Source: a virus. Taken from it: 38,323 nt of DNA. The position numbers and the translations under genes were made by a program. Below, in pieces: positions 4,401 to 11,598 of the stretch. Every line of letters starts with the position of its first letter. The first letter of the stretch is position 1. The stretch spans positions 1-38,323 of IMG/VR virus record IMGVR_UViG_3300036770_003868. One strand, given 5' to 3'. The notes beneath the pieces were generated by a model, which searched no databases, had not been told where the DNA came from, and saw only the letters and a list, made by a program, of their open reading frames with translations.

Positions 4401-5494
4401 TTGAGCGGCCTCGTGGCTTTGACCGTGCCCCACTTTTGCAACGCCTCGCCGATGCACATCACGATGAAGCCCGCCAGAAGCTCGGCCACGATTGGATCCG
4501 CGGCGGCGTTCAGAAGCGTCGTCGAGCCCGTCCAGGTTATCCAGAGGCGTCCAAAGATGATCAGCCAAAGGCCCCAGAACCGGCGTGAGAGGATCATGTT
4601 CTTCGCGCCGGACCAATCCGCGTCCGGGCCGCTGCTGGCCATAGACACCGCCTCGCGTTGACGCCGCTCAGGCGGGAGCACTGGCGGCGGCGGCGGGGGT
4701 GGTGGGGGCGGAGGCGGAGGCGGAGGGGGCGGCGGAGGCATAGGCGGCGGCTCCTCAATCACGATTGCAGGAATTTCAAGGACAGGTTCCGGAACCGGCG
4801 CCTCAATCGGGGGAGGCTCGGGAACAGGAAGCGGAACAGGATCCGGCAGCGGCGTCTGTTCCACAATTTCCGGCCATTTGATCGGCCACACCGGCTCGAA
4901 CCTGGGCGGCCCTACGTCCTGGCGCGCGCGCTCAAGCGTGGCCTCAAGCGTGGTTGTTTCCTCCCAGTCGATATTGCCCGCGGGATCGGATCGAAGCTTG
5001 ATGAGATTAGGGCTGCACGCATTTTCCCACGGCAGGCCCGACCACAGGCAGGCTTCCGCCAGTCGTCGACGATAGAGGCCGCGAAGGGGTTTGCCGCCAG
5101 CTCGGCAGGCGCGCGGGATCTCCAAGAGTGCGCCCGCGTAATCCTTGGCTTTGAGCTTAAGGCGGAGCGTTTCCAGAAGGCGGCCTAGATTATAGCAATA
5201 CGAGACGAGCGCATCGAATTGCCCTTGCGTGAGCGGCGTGTCTGGAATGTCTTGCCGGACATTGTGTGCGAACCGCTCCATCTCCTCGCGAAGCCTCACG
5301 TCCGCCTCGGCGATCGACATTGTCTGACCGGGGCCAACGCCTTGTGTGAACCCGTATCCGATGGTCCAAATGCCCACCACGTCCTGATAAGCGGCAGGCC
5401 GAAAAGCCTCAAAGTGGCGGATCAGCTTGGCGCACGCCTCGGAGGGCGTTAGCTCGGACGGCAATCTTGTCCGTGGTATCTCAATCCCGACCAT
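4397..5494 (-). CDS. Endolysin: GH24 lysozyme fused to polyproline linker and membrane region
   Basis: The protein has 365 residues from ATG 5494 (GTG 5497 is one codon upstream; GAGG lies just before). Residues about 15-150 are a T4-type (GH24) lysozyme: E29, D38 and T44 in HFEAFRPAAYQDVVGIWTIG keep the E-8-D-5-T spacing of the catalytic triad. A Pro/Glu/Val-rich linker follows (about 210-255), then about 19 consecutive prolines (4682-4738). The C-terminus has two hydrophobic segments (WGLWLIIFGRLWITW and AELLAGFIVMCIGEAL). It degrades peptidoglycan at lysis. Membrane segments after a proline spacer are unusual for an endolysin and suggest membrane tethering or a built-in holin-like function. 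The gene overlaps its neighbours on both sides. Confidence 0.85.
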   Translation of the reverse strand: MVGIEIPRTRLPSELTPSEACAKLIRHFEAFRPAAYQDVVGIWTIGYGFTQGVGPGQTMSIAEADVRLREEMERFAHNVRQDIPDTPLTQGQFDALVSYCYNLGRLLETLRLKLKAKDYAGALLEIPRACRAGGKPLRGLYRRRLAEACLWSGLPWENACSPNLIKLRSDPAGNIDWEETTTLEATLERARQDVGPPRFEPVWPIKWPEIVEQTPLPDPVPLPVPEPPPIEAPVPEPVLEIPAIVIEEPPPMPPPPPPPPPPPPPPPPPPPVLPPERRQREAVSMASSGPDADWSGAKNMILSRRFWGLWLIIFGRLWITWTGSTTLLNAAADPIVAELLAGFIVMCIGEALQKWGTVKATRPLK

Positions 5495-6488
5495 CACTGT
5501 CCTCGTCTGGTTTGTTGCTCACGGCTGTTTTCTGCGCTTCCGCAGCGTATGCAATGAGCCGTCGCATCTTGGCCTTAGCGCTCGCCCTGCCCCCTTGCGC
5601 GCCGACCTCCTGAGCCTTGATGCGTTTGCTCATTGCGATCTGGACGGATAGGAGGGACTGGGCGCCGACGCTCCCGCACATTTCAAGCAAGATCACCCAG
5701 AAGAGCGCAAAGGCGTCACGGAAGGCGATCCCGTCCCAGCCTTTTACGTAGCGATCGGGGAAGCGGAACACGGCAGGCAAGCCGGGATCTCCAACGCTTT
5801 CCGCCGTGGCGGTTGTCCTAGCGTTAAGGCGCTCCCCCTCGATTTTAGCAATCTGCTCGTCCAGGAGGTTTAGCTTTGTGCTGGCGTCCAGCTCGTATTG
5901 GCTAATATTAGCTTCAAATGCGCTGAGGTCGTCATTGCCTGCGATCCCGTCTGAGAGAACAAGGCGCATACTCTCCCGAGCGCCCGCAACCAGCCGGTCC
6001 CGATCGGCCCGAATCGCCGCTTTCTCAGTGTCGATCCTGGCAAGCCGCGTGTCAGCGCTTTCCACCGTGACGCTTTGCGTCTGTTCCACCGCCGCAGATT
6101 TCCGGTAGTGGTAATCATTGCCCTCGCTGACAAAGCCAAGGGCGGCGATGCAGCAGGCGATCAGGGCCATGACCCAGATCCCGCGAAGCGTTGCCGTCGC
6201 CGAGCTGGGCAGGCGCTGGGCTTTCATCCAGACGATCGCGAGGCCGCCGAAGATCACGAAGGTGCGGAACACGATGCCCGCCGCCTGGAAGGTCAGTTCC
6301 ATGCCCGGAGGCGCAAGGCTACGATAGAAGGCGCTATCCCATATGTAGAGCGTTACGCACGCAAGCGCGATTGCGCCCCAGAGCGCGGAAAGCGCCACTG
6401 TGCTGATCGTAAACGCGGGCGCATGATCGCGCAGCCACCGGCCCGCCGTGATGAGATCAGAGCGCCAGGTCATAGCTTCAGCATCCAT
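5481..6488 (-). CDS. Multi-pass membrane protein with coiled coil, 335 aa
   Basis: Family not recognised. There are three hydrophobic helices in the first 125 residues (about 27-50, 65-85 and 103-120), a long charged region (about 130-225) rich in Ala, Glu and Arg that looks coiled-coil, and a fourth hydrophobic segment near 250-285 (AFALFWVILLEMCGSVGAQ). The tail is basic. ATG 6488 overlaps the upstream gene; ATG 6473 (MTWRSD) is an alternative. Position between a holin-like protein and the endolysin suggests a lysis or membrane-remodelling role. Confidence 0.7.
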   Translation of the reverse strand: MDAEAMTWRSDLITAGRWLRDHAPAFTISTVALSALWGAIALACVTLYIWDSAFYRSLAPPGMELTFQAAGIVFRTFVIFGGLAIVWMKAQRLPSSATATLRGIWVMALIACCIAALGFVSEGNDYHYRKSAAVEQTQSVTVESADTRLARIDTEKAAIRADRDRLVAGARESMRLVLSDGIAGNDDLSAFEANISQYELDASTKLNLLDEQIAKIEGERLNARTTATAESVGDPGLPAVFRFPDRYVKGWDGIAFRDAFALFWVILLEMCGSVGAQSLLSVQIAMSKRIKAQEVGAQGGRASAKAKMRRLIAYAAEAQKTAVSNKPDEDSDGRD

Positions 6489-6829
6489 GAGAACAGTTCG
6501 GGGCTTTTGACCGCAACCGCGCCCAACGCCACGCCACCCGCTAGCAACATCTGAGGCGGCAAGCGGCCTAGTGCGCTTTGTCGAGGGACGGGCTGGCCCG
6601 TCTGATCCGCCACCACCTGGGAAAGCTGCCTTACGGCGCGCTCCACGTCAGCAACGGACATCTGCAAAGCCCGATGGCGGTCCATGGCTGCGACGTGCTC
6701 GTTTGACATTGCCGTGGCCAAGGTCGTCAGATCCCCCCGATCGGCCTTATGCTGTAGGTCCAGGCGCAGCAAATCCAACTCGCGCAGACTGGCCTTTGAG
6801 GATAGCTCAAGCCTGACAATGTCATCCAC
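6470..6829 (-). CDS. Coiled-coil protein with C-terminal membrane helix, 119 aa (holin-like?)
   Basis: The first 75 residues are charged and helical (SSKASLRELDLLRLDLQHKAD), probably coiled coil. Residues about 93-115 (QMLLAGGVALGAVAVK) form one C-terminal membrane helix. This arrangement resembles XhlA-like accessory lysis proteins, but I cannot assign the family. It is the first gene of the leftward lysis cassette, directly after the 580-bp control region. Confidence 0.65.
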   Translation of the reverse strand: MDDIVRLELSSKASLRELDLLRLDLQHKADRGDLTTLATAMSNEHVAAMDRHRALQMSVADVERAVRQLSQVVADQTGQPVPRQSALGRLPPQMLLAGGVALGAVAVKSPELFSWMLKL

Positions 6830-7108
6830 GCCCAGCCCCTAGACTTGCCCGCGACTGCTTTACCCTATTGTCAGGCAAGGAACAATGTGCAAGGCTCCTT
6901 CATCGGCCTTTTACCGGCCTTGATCACGAAATTCACACGGCCTGTTCACAAGGTCGTGATATGCCTGTTTATTAGGCTAAAATAAAGCCCTTGCACAACA
7001 ATTGACCAGCGGTAACGCCGCTGTGAGAGTTGTATCAAAACGCCGAAAACGCTTGCAATATCAACGTCTTGCGCCGGTCCCTCTAGTTACTAGACGCGCA
7101 CCAATTAA

Positions 7109-7141
7109 GGCGAGAATGTGGCGAGAATGTGGCGACAATGT
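7109..7141 (+). repeat. Three tandem 11-bp direct repeats (iteron-like)
   Basis: GGCGAGAATGT occurs twice in tandem (7109-7119, 7120-7130), followed by GGCGACAATGT (7131-7141) with one change. The 11-bp period places each copy on the same face of the helix, as expected for a protein-binding site such as a replication iteron or activator site. The surrounding non-coding DNA is AT-rich. Confidence 0.7.
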
Positions 7142-7208
7142 GTTATCACTAACAATTGAACAGGGGGTGTTGAAATCATTGGTAATAATTGGCCGCTGTA
7201 ACAATTCT

Positions 7209-7228
7209 AAGCGTATATTTAAACGCTT
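7209..7228. promoter_or_regulatory. Perfect palindrome, possible operator
   Basis: AAGCGT (7209-7214) and ACGCTT (7223-7228) form a perfect 6-bp inverted repeat around the AT-only centre atatttaa. A further AAGCG follows at 7234. The symmetry suits a dimeric repressor or an origin-binding protein. No protein can be assigned. Confidence 0.4.
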
Positions 7229-7312
7229 ATTTCAAGCGATATTTAGAGCGTTTTGGCCAGAATAGTGCGCTTTGAGGCGCAAGGCTTTGAAAGCGCTAGG
7301 ATTTTGGCGTTA

Positions 7313-7341
7313 TTGCTTTGTTTACCATTGCCGCATATATC
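7313..7341 (+). promoter_or_regulatory. Predicted sigma70-like promoter for the gene at 7411
   Basis: TTGCTT (7313-7318) and TATATC (7336-7341) are separated by exactly 17 bp. Transcription would begin near 7348, just before a strong hairpin. The match to consensus is fair, not strong. Confidence 0.45.
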
Positions 7342-7350
7342 TAGGCCATC

Positions 7351-7386
7351 GGCGGCGGAGACCCAGTCCCATAGGTCCCCGCCGCC
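7351..7386 (+). promoter_or_regulatory. Strong 5' leader hairpin
   Basis: GGCGGCGG (7351-7358) pairs with CCGCCGCC (7379-7386). After one mismatch the stem continues with GACC (7360-7363) and GGTC (7374-7377), leaving a 10-nt loop. It would lie at the very 5' end of the mRNA for the gene at 7411, well before its GGAG ribosome site, and could protect the transcript. No T-tract follows, so it is not a terminator. Confidence 0.6.
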
Positions 7387-7410
7387 ATCACCGCGAAATG
7401 GAGCTTCGCA

Positions 7411-8028
7411 ATGTCCTATAGCTATACCACGACTTCCGCGTCGGACAATAACACGGCGCAACTGGCTTGCTACGCCTTGACCGGCCTGGCGGTCATCCTC
7501 TCGGCAATGGCCTTCTGGTCACGCGGGTTTGTTCCCGCAGTTCTTATGACCGCCGCCTTCGCGGCGGTCAGCTTCCTCCTCGCCGGATCGGTCATCCGCT
7601 TCGCTGAGGCGCTCGCCAAGGGTCACACGATTACGGCGGGCCTGGTCGTTCTCATGGCGACCGTCTGTCTTTGCCTTGAGGCTGGTCTCACTCACTACGG
7701 CCTAGCCCACCTGAACGCTCAATACTCTATCGCCCCGAACTGGTCTCTCTGGCCCGCCAGCTTCGGCCTCTCAATCTTCAACGTGTTCTCGCAATACACC
7801 TTCGCCCGCGAACTCAAGGCCCACAAGCCGCGCATCGTGGTCAAGGAACGGGCCGAGCGGGTTGACGATTTCCTCGGAGAGCCTGGTTCCTACGCCGCCC
7901 ACGATGCGCGCATGAACAAGTGGGAGGCCCGGGTTGCTCAGGATCCTGAGCGGCCTAAAGCGGCGGACCCCAAGACCGCTGACATCCTCGCCACGATCGG
8001 GCGCAAGGTTATTGCTGGCGCCGCCTAA
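7411..8028 (+). CDS. Multi-pass membrane protein, 205 aa, single plus-strand gene
   Basis: Family not recognised. ATG 7411 follows GGAG by 7 nt. Four hydrophobic stretches fill the first 130 residues (about 18-36, 42-62, 73-92 and 110-128). The C-terminal 75 residues are charged and cytoplasmic-like. The gene stands alone on the plus strand between leftward virion and lysis genes, with its own promoter candidate, leader hairpin and strong terminator. That moron-like setting suggests independent expression, perhaps a superinfection-exclusion or host-envelope protein; this is inference. Confidence 0.75.
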   Translation: MSYSYTTTSASDNNTAQLACYALTGLAVILSAMAFWSRGFVPAVLMTAAFAAVSFLLAGSVIRFAEALAKGHTITAGLVVLMATVCLCLEAGLTHYGLAHLNAQYSIAPNWSLWPASFGLSIFNVFSQYTFARELKAHKPRIVVKERAERVDDFLGEPGSYAAHDARMNKWEARVAQDPERPKAADPKTADILATIGRKVIAGAA

Positions 8029-8047
8029 TTAGCTCATCACCCACTAG

Positions 8048-8078
8048 CCCCTCGGCTTATTGCCGGGGGGTTTTTTTT
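8048..8078 (+). terminator. Rho-independent terminator
   Basis: CCCCTCGGC (8048-8056) pairs with GCCGGGGGG (8062-8070) with one G-T pair and a loop of five, followed by eight T (8071-8078). It lies 20 bp after the stop of the plus-strand membrane-protein gene and ends that single-gene transcript. Confidence 0.92.
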
Positions 8079-8106
8079 GGTTTTGTGGGATCATGGATGC
8101 GCTTGT

Positions 8107-9612
8107 TTAATCGTCATCTTGTGGCCCGCGCTTTTCTGCTTCGCGCATCTTCCTCAGCATGCTGTTAAAATCGTCAGCAGCATATTGCTCATTACCTTTG
8201 CCGAAAGACGGAGCCAAATTGATATCTATGTCATCTTTGCCATGAACGGCATGTCCAATTGCGGATTGTCTAGCATGGTCAGACACTCTAACGTTTAAAT
8301 ATATCGTTCCACCTGGAACGTCTTTTGAAAGAGTTTGATATCTATAATTTCCCCGTACAGGAGAAACAGTCCAGCCTTCTTTTTTTGCTAGATACTCCAT
8401 AACTTGCGATGCTGCATATTCATCAACACCCACTTGCCAAATGTCATCAATGGTTGATGGATTTGGCTTTATCCATCCTTCTTCACTTGCCGCTTCTGCA
8501 AAAAAATCTTGAAATGTTGGAGCCTTTTTCTCGGGAGCATATTTTAAATTAGTATCCCTTCCATATTCTATAGCCGCGCCTTCTCGACGAATAATTTCCA
8601 TAGCTTCTGGAAAAACCGCATTAACATCTTCATCTTCGCCAATGCGGTCAATTAGGTCCTCTTCTGTGATTTTGCTCCAAGAATACTTTTCTGAGTCGCG
8701 TGAGTCCATGAAACGACTAATTTGTTCTTTTTTTGTGGGGGTATTTTCATCGTAAATTTTAACCATTTTTTCTTGTATGTCAGGCGGTATAAGATCCTGC
8801 GCCTGCGCTTTCTGGACAGGCTTGGGGACGTTGCCCAGGTTGCTCCCCATGCGCGTCCTGTCGATCGCGGCGCCTCGCGCTAGGCGTCCACCAACGGCCC
8901 CGCCTGCCGCGCCTAGCAGCGCGTTTCTAGCGCGTTCTTGCGGGGTCTCACCTTGAGTTGCGCCAAGCGCCCCGCCTAATCCACCGCCCAGCAACTCCGG
9001 CTGGCCTGCAAGCTGATCTATGATCGGCCCCCGGCTTGTGGACTGCATTGCCGGCGCCGCCGCCTGCATGGAGGCGCTGCGAGGCTGGGGGATCTCAGGA
9101 AGCCGCGCTGGCAACGTTGCCCTTGCGCCTTTGACCGCCGCCCCGCCCGGGATGAAGGACAAGCCCGCCAGGCCCATCTCCGTCACGCCAGCGGCCATCT
9201 CCGCAGGGTTGCCCGCCTCCGCCCCCAGACGCGTTGTGGTCAGGCCCCGCGCCATGGCATAAGCCGGGTCAAGCGCCTGTTGCGCCTGGGTGGCCGCTTT
9301 AAGCGGATCTGTGACCGCCGTTACAGGGAATTGCGCTAATGGCTCAACCATTTGGCGGACAACCCCGCCAATCTCCGGCGCCCGGCCCTGCATCAGGAAG
9401 TTGCCCGCGTAGTCCAGGCCTTGCGTGATCGCATTGCGAGCCTGCTGGACACGATCAACGGCAGGCTCACGGCTCTTGATAGGCCCGAGGCGAGGCGCCA
9501 ATCCTATTTGAGGCTGGCGCTTAGGCGCGCTTGCCAGAGCCTTGCGCGCTGTTTCCCTGCGCTGCTTTTCCGCCAGCAAAGCACGAGCATATTCCTCGGG
9601 CGCTACAGCCAT
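8107..9612 (-). CDS. Putative internal virion protein with AT-rich C-terminal domain, 501 aa
   Basis: The first ~270 residues are Ala/Gly/Pro-rich with low complexity, as in the upstream ejection proteins, and include glycine-zipper stretches (LLGGGLGGALGATQGETP, LLGAAGGAVGGRLARG). From about residue 275 to the end (8107-8790) composition changes abruptly: AT-rich DNA and an ordinary globular sequence. Its end, NVRVSDHARQSAIGHAVHG followed by DDIDINLAPS, resembles small domains attached to large polyvalent mobile-element proteins. It is the last gene of the virion operon. It may be an ejected protein carrying an effector domain. Confidence 0.7.
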   Translation of the reverse strand: MAVAPEEYARALLAEKQRRETARKALASAPKRQPQIGLAPRLGPIKSREPAVDRVQQARNAITQGLDYAGNFLMQGRAPEIGGVVRQMVEPLAQFPVTAVTDPLKAATQAQQALDPAYAMARGLTTTRLGAEAGNPAEMAAGVTEMGLAGLSFIPGGAAVKGARATLPARLPEIPQPRSASMQAAAPAMQSTSRGPIIDQLAGQPELLGGGLGGALGATQGETPQERARNALLGAAGGAVGGRLARGAAIDRTRMGSNLGNVPKPVQKAQAQDLIPPDIQEKMVKIYDENTPTKKEQISRFMDSRDSEKYSWSKITEEDLIDRIGEDEDVNAVFPEAMEIIRREGAAIEYGRDTNLKYAPEKKAPTFQDFFAEAASEEGWIKPNPSTIDDIWQVGVDEYAASQVMEYLAKKEGWTVSPVRGNYRYQTLSKDVPGGTIYLNVRVSDHARQSAIGHAVHGKDDIDINLAPSFGKGNEQYAADDFNSMLRKMREAEKRGPQDDD

Positions 9613-9613
9613 T

Positions 9614-11596
9614 CTAATACCCTAGGCGCCGAAGTTCTGCGTTTAATTCATCATCGCTCATGCGGGTTAAATCGCCCATTTCAGCGCTTGCCGCTTGCGT
9701 TGCCTGCGCGGCGTTAAGCAGACGCTTGAGCATTTCGTTTTGCTCTTGTTGCGTCGTCGCTCGTCCCAAGCGCAACAAAGCATCTCGGACTGGCCCGCTT
9801 TCAAACAGGCGTACCGCGCCACCCGTGCCACCCATGATCGCCGCCGCTGTTAGCAGGTTTCCGCCCGCAAGGCTGGTTGCAGCTCCCGTTAAAGCTGTCA
9901 GCAATACTTGTTGACCTGTTGGCGCCTGGCCCGCCTGCCTTGCCGCCGTGGCTTGGCCAGTTAACCTGAGAGCCCTTCGCAGACCATCAATAGCATCGCC
10001 GTCAGCGCCCTGAAAGAATACGCCAAGTTGTCTTTCAAGTCGGCCCAGCTCATTCTCAAAGGCGTTTGCATTAAACCGGCCAGGCTCTGTGATATCGCCG
10101 CCCTTTTGCAAAGCCCGTTGCAATATCGCCTGTCTGGCATTGGCTCGCCCTTCAGCAGTCAATCCATCATAAAGAAGTTGAGCTTTGCTTGTTTCCTTGC
10201 TGAACAACAGGTTTTTAACCTGCTCCGGAACCATTTCTCCTTTGTTGAGAACATTCTTCAGCGTGCTTACGTCAAGTTCATCAATCATCGCCGCTAGGTT
10301 TTGATTGGCGGTTTTCCATTGATCAAATTGAGCCTGTCCGCCTTGCTGCCGTATATAAGACCCCATGTCGTCGTTCAGCGCATTGTATACGTCCCGCATC
10401 ACCCGCGAACCTTCGTCCCGAATGCTTGCAAGGTCAGGGTTATCAAACATAGTTCGATAAGTGCGCCGCAGCGTTTCAATAGAATCCAGTTGCTTTCCGG
10501 TTAAGGCGCTGCGTGCAACCTGCAATTCCTGAATAATGGGCTGAAATGTTTCTGGATCGGCGCGTTGTAACCTTGCAATCTGGTCGCTGATCACTCGCTG
10601 CGCTGCGTTTGTCGGAACGGCTGGCCCAGTCGCCAAACCTGCAATGACCTGGTTCTTCTGATTTGTCAGGCGCGTTAGGTCGGCGCTCCTTTGTCCACGA
10701 AGGTCTGCAGAGATAGCCGCAAGCGTATCATCTCCAAGATCCGCGGGATTTACCCCGAAGTCATCGAGGGTTTGTCTCACCGCGTTAATTCTCTGCGTCT
10801 CCTGTGCTGCCCTTGGGCCGCTCATGCCAACAAACGGAATAGCCTCGCCTGCTCGCCGCACCGTTCCGCCGACAAAACCTTGAGGCGGAAGAATGTCCGT
10901 AGTGAACACATTGATGCCGCGCCTTTGCGCCTCCTGAACTGCTTGCGGAAGGGCTGCTTGCGGCGCCTGATATCGCGCGCCCGCTATGCGACCTCCTGCA
11001 AAGCCACCGCCAAGAGATGCTGCAAATTGGGCCGCCGTTCCTCCACCCGCTTGACGCGCCGCTTCCGCACCTGCACCCGCGCCAGCCGCGCTTGCCAATT
11101 GCTGCCCTGGTTGCGCCGCCAAGCTTGTGAGGACGTTGCGAGTTGCGCTAACGGCTCGCGGAGTTTGAGCCAATAGATTAAGCCCTTGCCGCGCTATGCC
11201 TATTTGACCGGCTGCGGGAACAAGCATTTCCGTTGCCGCTCCGGTCAGCTTCTCCATGCCCGTTTGAGGCTTGGGAACACCAACTTGGGTTAGCGCCTCG
11301 CTTGTCATCGTGCGCAGCGGTGGAGCGGCTGGAACGCCTGGGATCATAGACAACGCCGAACGCATCGGATCGTAAGCAATGCCCGCAAATCCTGCTGCAC
11401 CCTCCGCAAGTGCTCGGCCTTTTAACGCTGTTTGCCTACCCAGTTCTTTTCCAACGCCCGCAACCGTTTGCATGGGCGCTTTTTTTTGGGGTGCATTTTG
11501 AGCCCACGCCTCTCCAATCGCCGCTGCATCTTCAGGCGTATCCGCCTCAACCGTCAGCTTGCGACCATCGTCAAGCGTGAGCTTATAGCGTTTCAT
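9614..11596 (-). CDS. Putative DNA-ejection (internal virion) protein, 660 aa
   Basis: This large protein is rich in Ala, Gln and Gly. It starts MKRYKLTLDDGRKLTVEAD, a short N-terminal domain. A long helical middle region follows, with hydrophobic Gly/Ala segments (QLASAAGAGAGAEAARQAG, LTALTGAATSLAGGNLLTA). The end is MSDDELNAELRRLGY. Position after the tail hub and other Ala/Gln-rich proteins matches the ejection-protein cluster of P22- and T7-like podoviruses, whose products enter the cell with the DNA. There is no lytic transglycosylase motif. Assignment rests on order and composition. Confidence 0.65.
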   Translation of the reverse strand: MKRYKLTLDDGRKLTVEADTPEDAAAIGEAWAQNAPQKKAPMQTVAGVGKELGRQTALKGRALAEGAAGFAGIAYDPMRSALSMIPGVPAAPPLRTMTSEALTQVGVPKPQTGMEKLTGAATEMLVPAAGQIGIARQGLNLLAQTPRAVSATRNVLTSLAAQPGQQLASAAGAGAGAEAARQAGGGTAAQFAASLGGGFAGGRIAGARYQAPQAALPQAVQEAQRRGINVFTTDILPPQGFVGGTVRRAGEAIPFVGMSGPRAAQETQRINAVRQTLDDFGVNPADLGDDTLAAISADLRGQRSADLTRLTNQKNQVIAGLATGPAVPTNAAQRVISDQIARLQRADPETFQPIIQELQVARSALTGKQLDSIETLRRTYRTMFDNPDLASIRDEGSRVMRDVYNALNDDMGSYIRQQGGQAQFDQWKTANQNLAAMIDELDVSTLKNVLNKGEMVPEQVKNLLFSKETSKAQLLYDGLTAEGRANARQAILQRALQKGGDITEPGRFNANAFENELGRLERQLGVFFQGADGDAIDGLRRALRLTGQATAARQAGQAPTGQQVLLTALTGAATSLAGGNLLTAAAIMGGTGGAVRLFESGPVRDALLRLGRATTQQEQNEMLKRLLNAAQATQAASAEMGDLTRMSDDELNAELRRLGY

Positions 11597-11598
11597 TC

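Larger units (their letters stand above)
6830..7312. promoter_or_regulatory. AT-rich intergenic control region between divergent transcripts
   Basis: There is no convincing gene; an 87-residue plus-strand frame (7002-7265) has unlikely composition. The region is more AT-rich than the rest of the genome. It separates the leftward lysis genes from the rightward gene at 7411, so promoters for both should be here. Visible elements: an inverted repeat ATCACGA/TCGTGAT (6923-6929 and 6954-6960), a hairpin AGCGG/CCGCT near 7009-7023, three 11-bp direct repeats (7109-7141) and a palindrome AAGCGT-8-ACGCTT (7209-7228). It could serve as a regulatory hub or an origin. Confidence 0.5.

Noticed and set aside
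7002-7265. An 87-residue plus-strand frame in the control region
   Set aside because: It covers the iterons and palindrome, has no clear ribosome site, and has a composition expected from AT-rich non-coding DNA.
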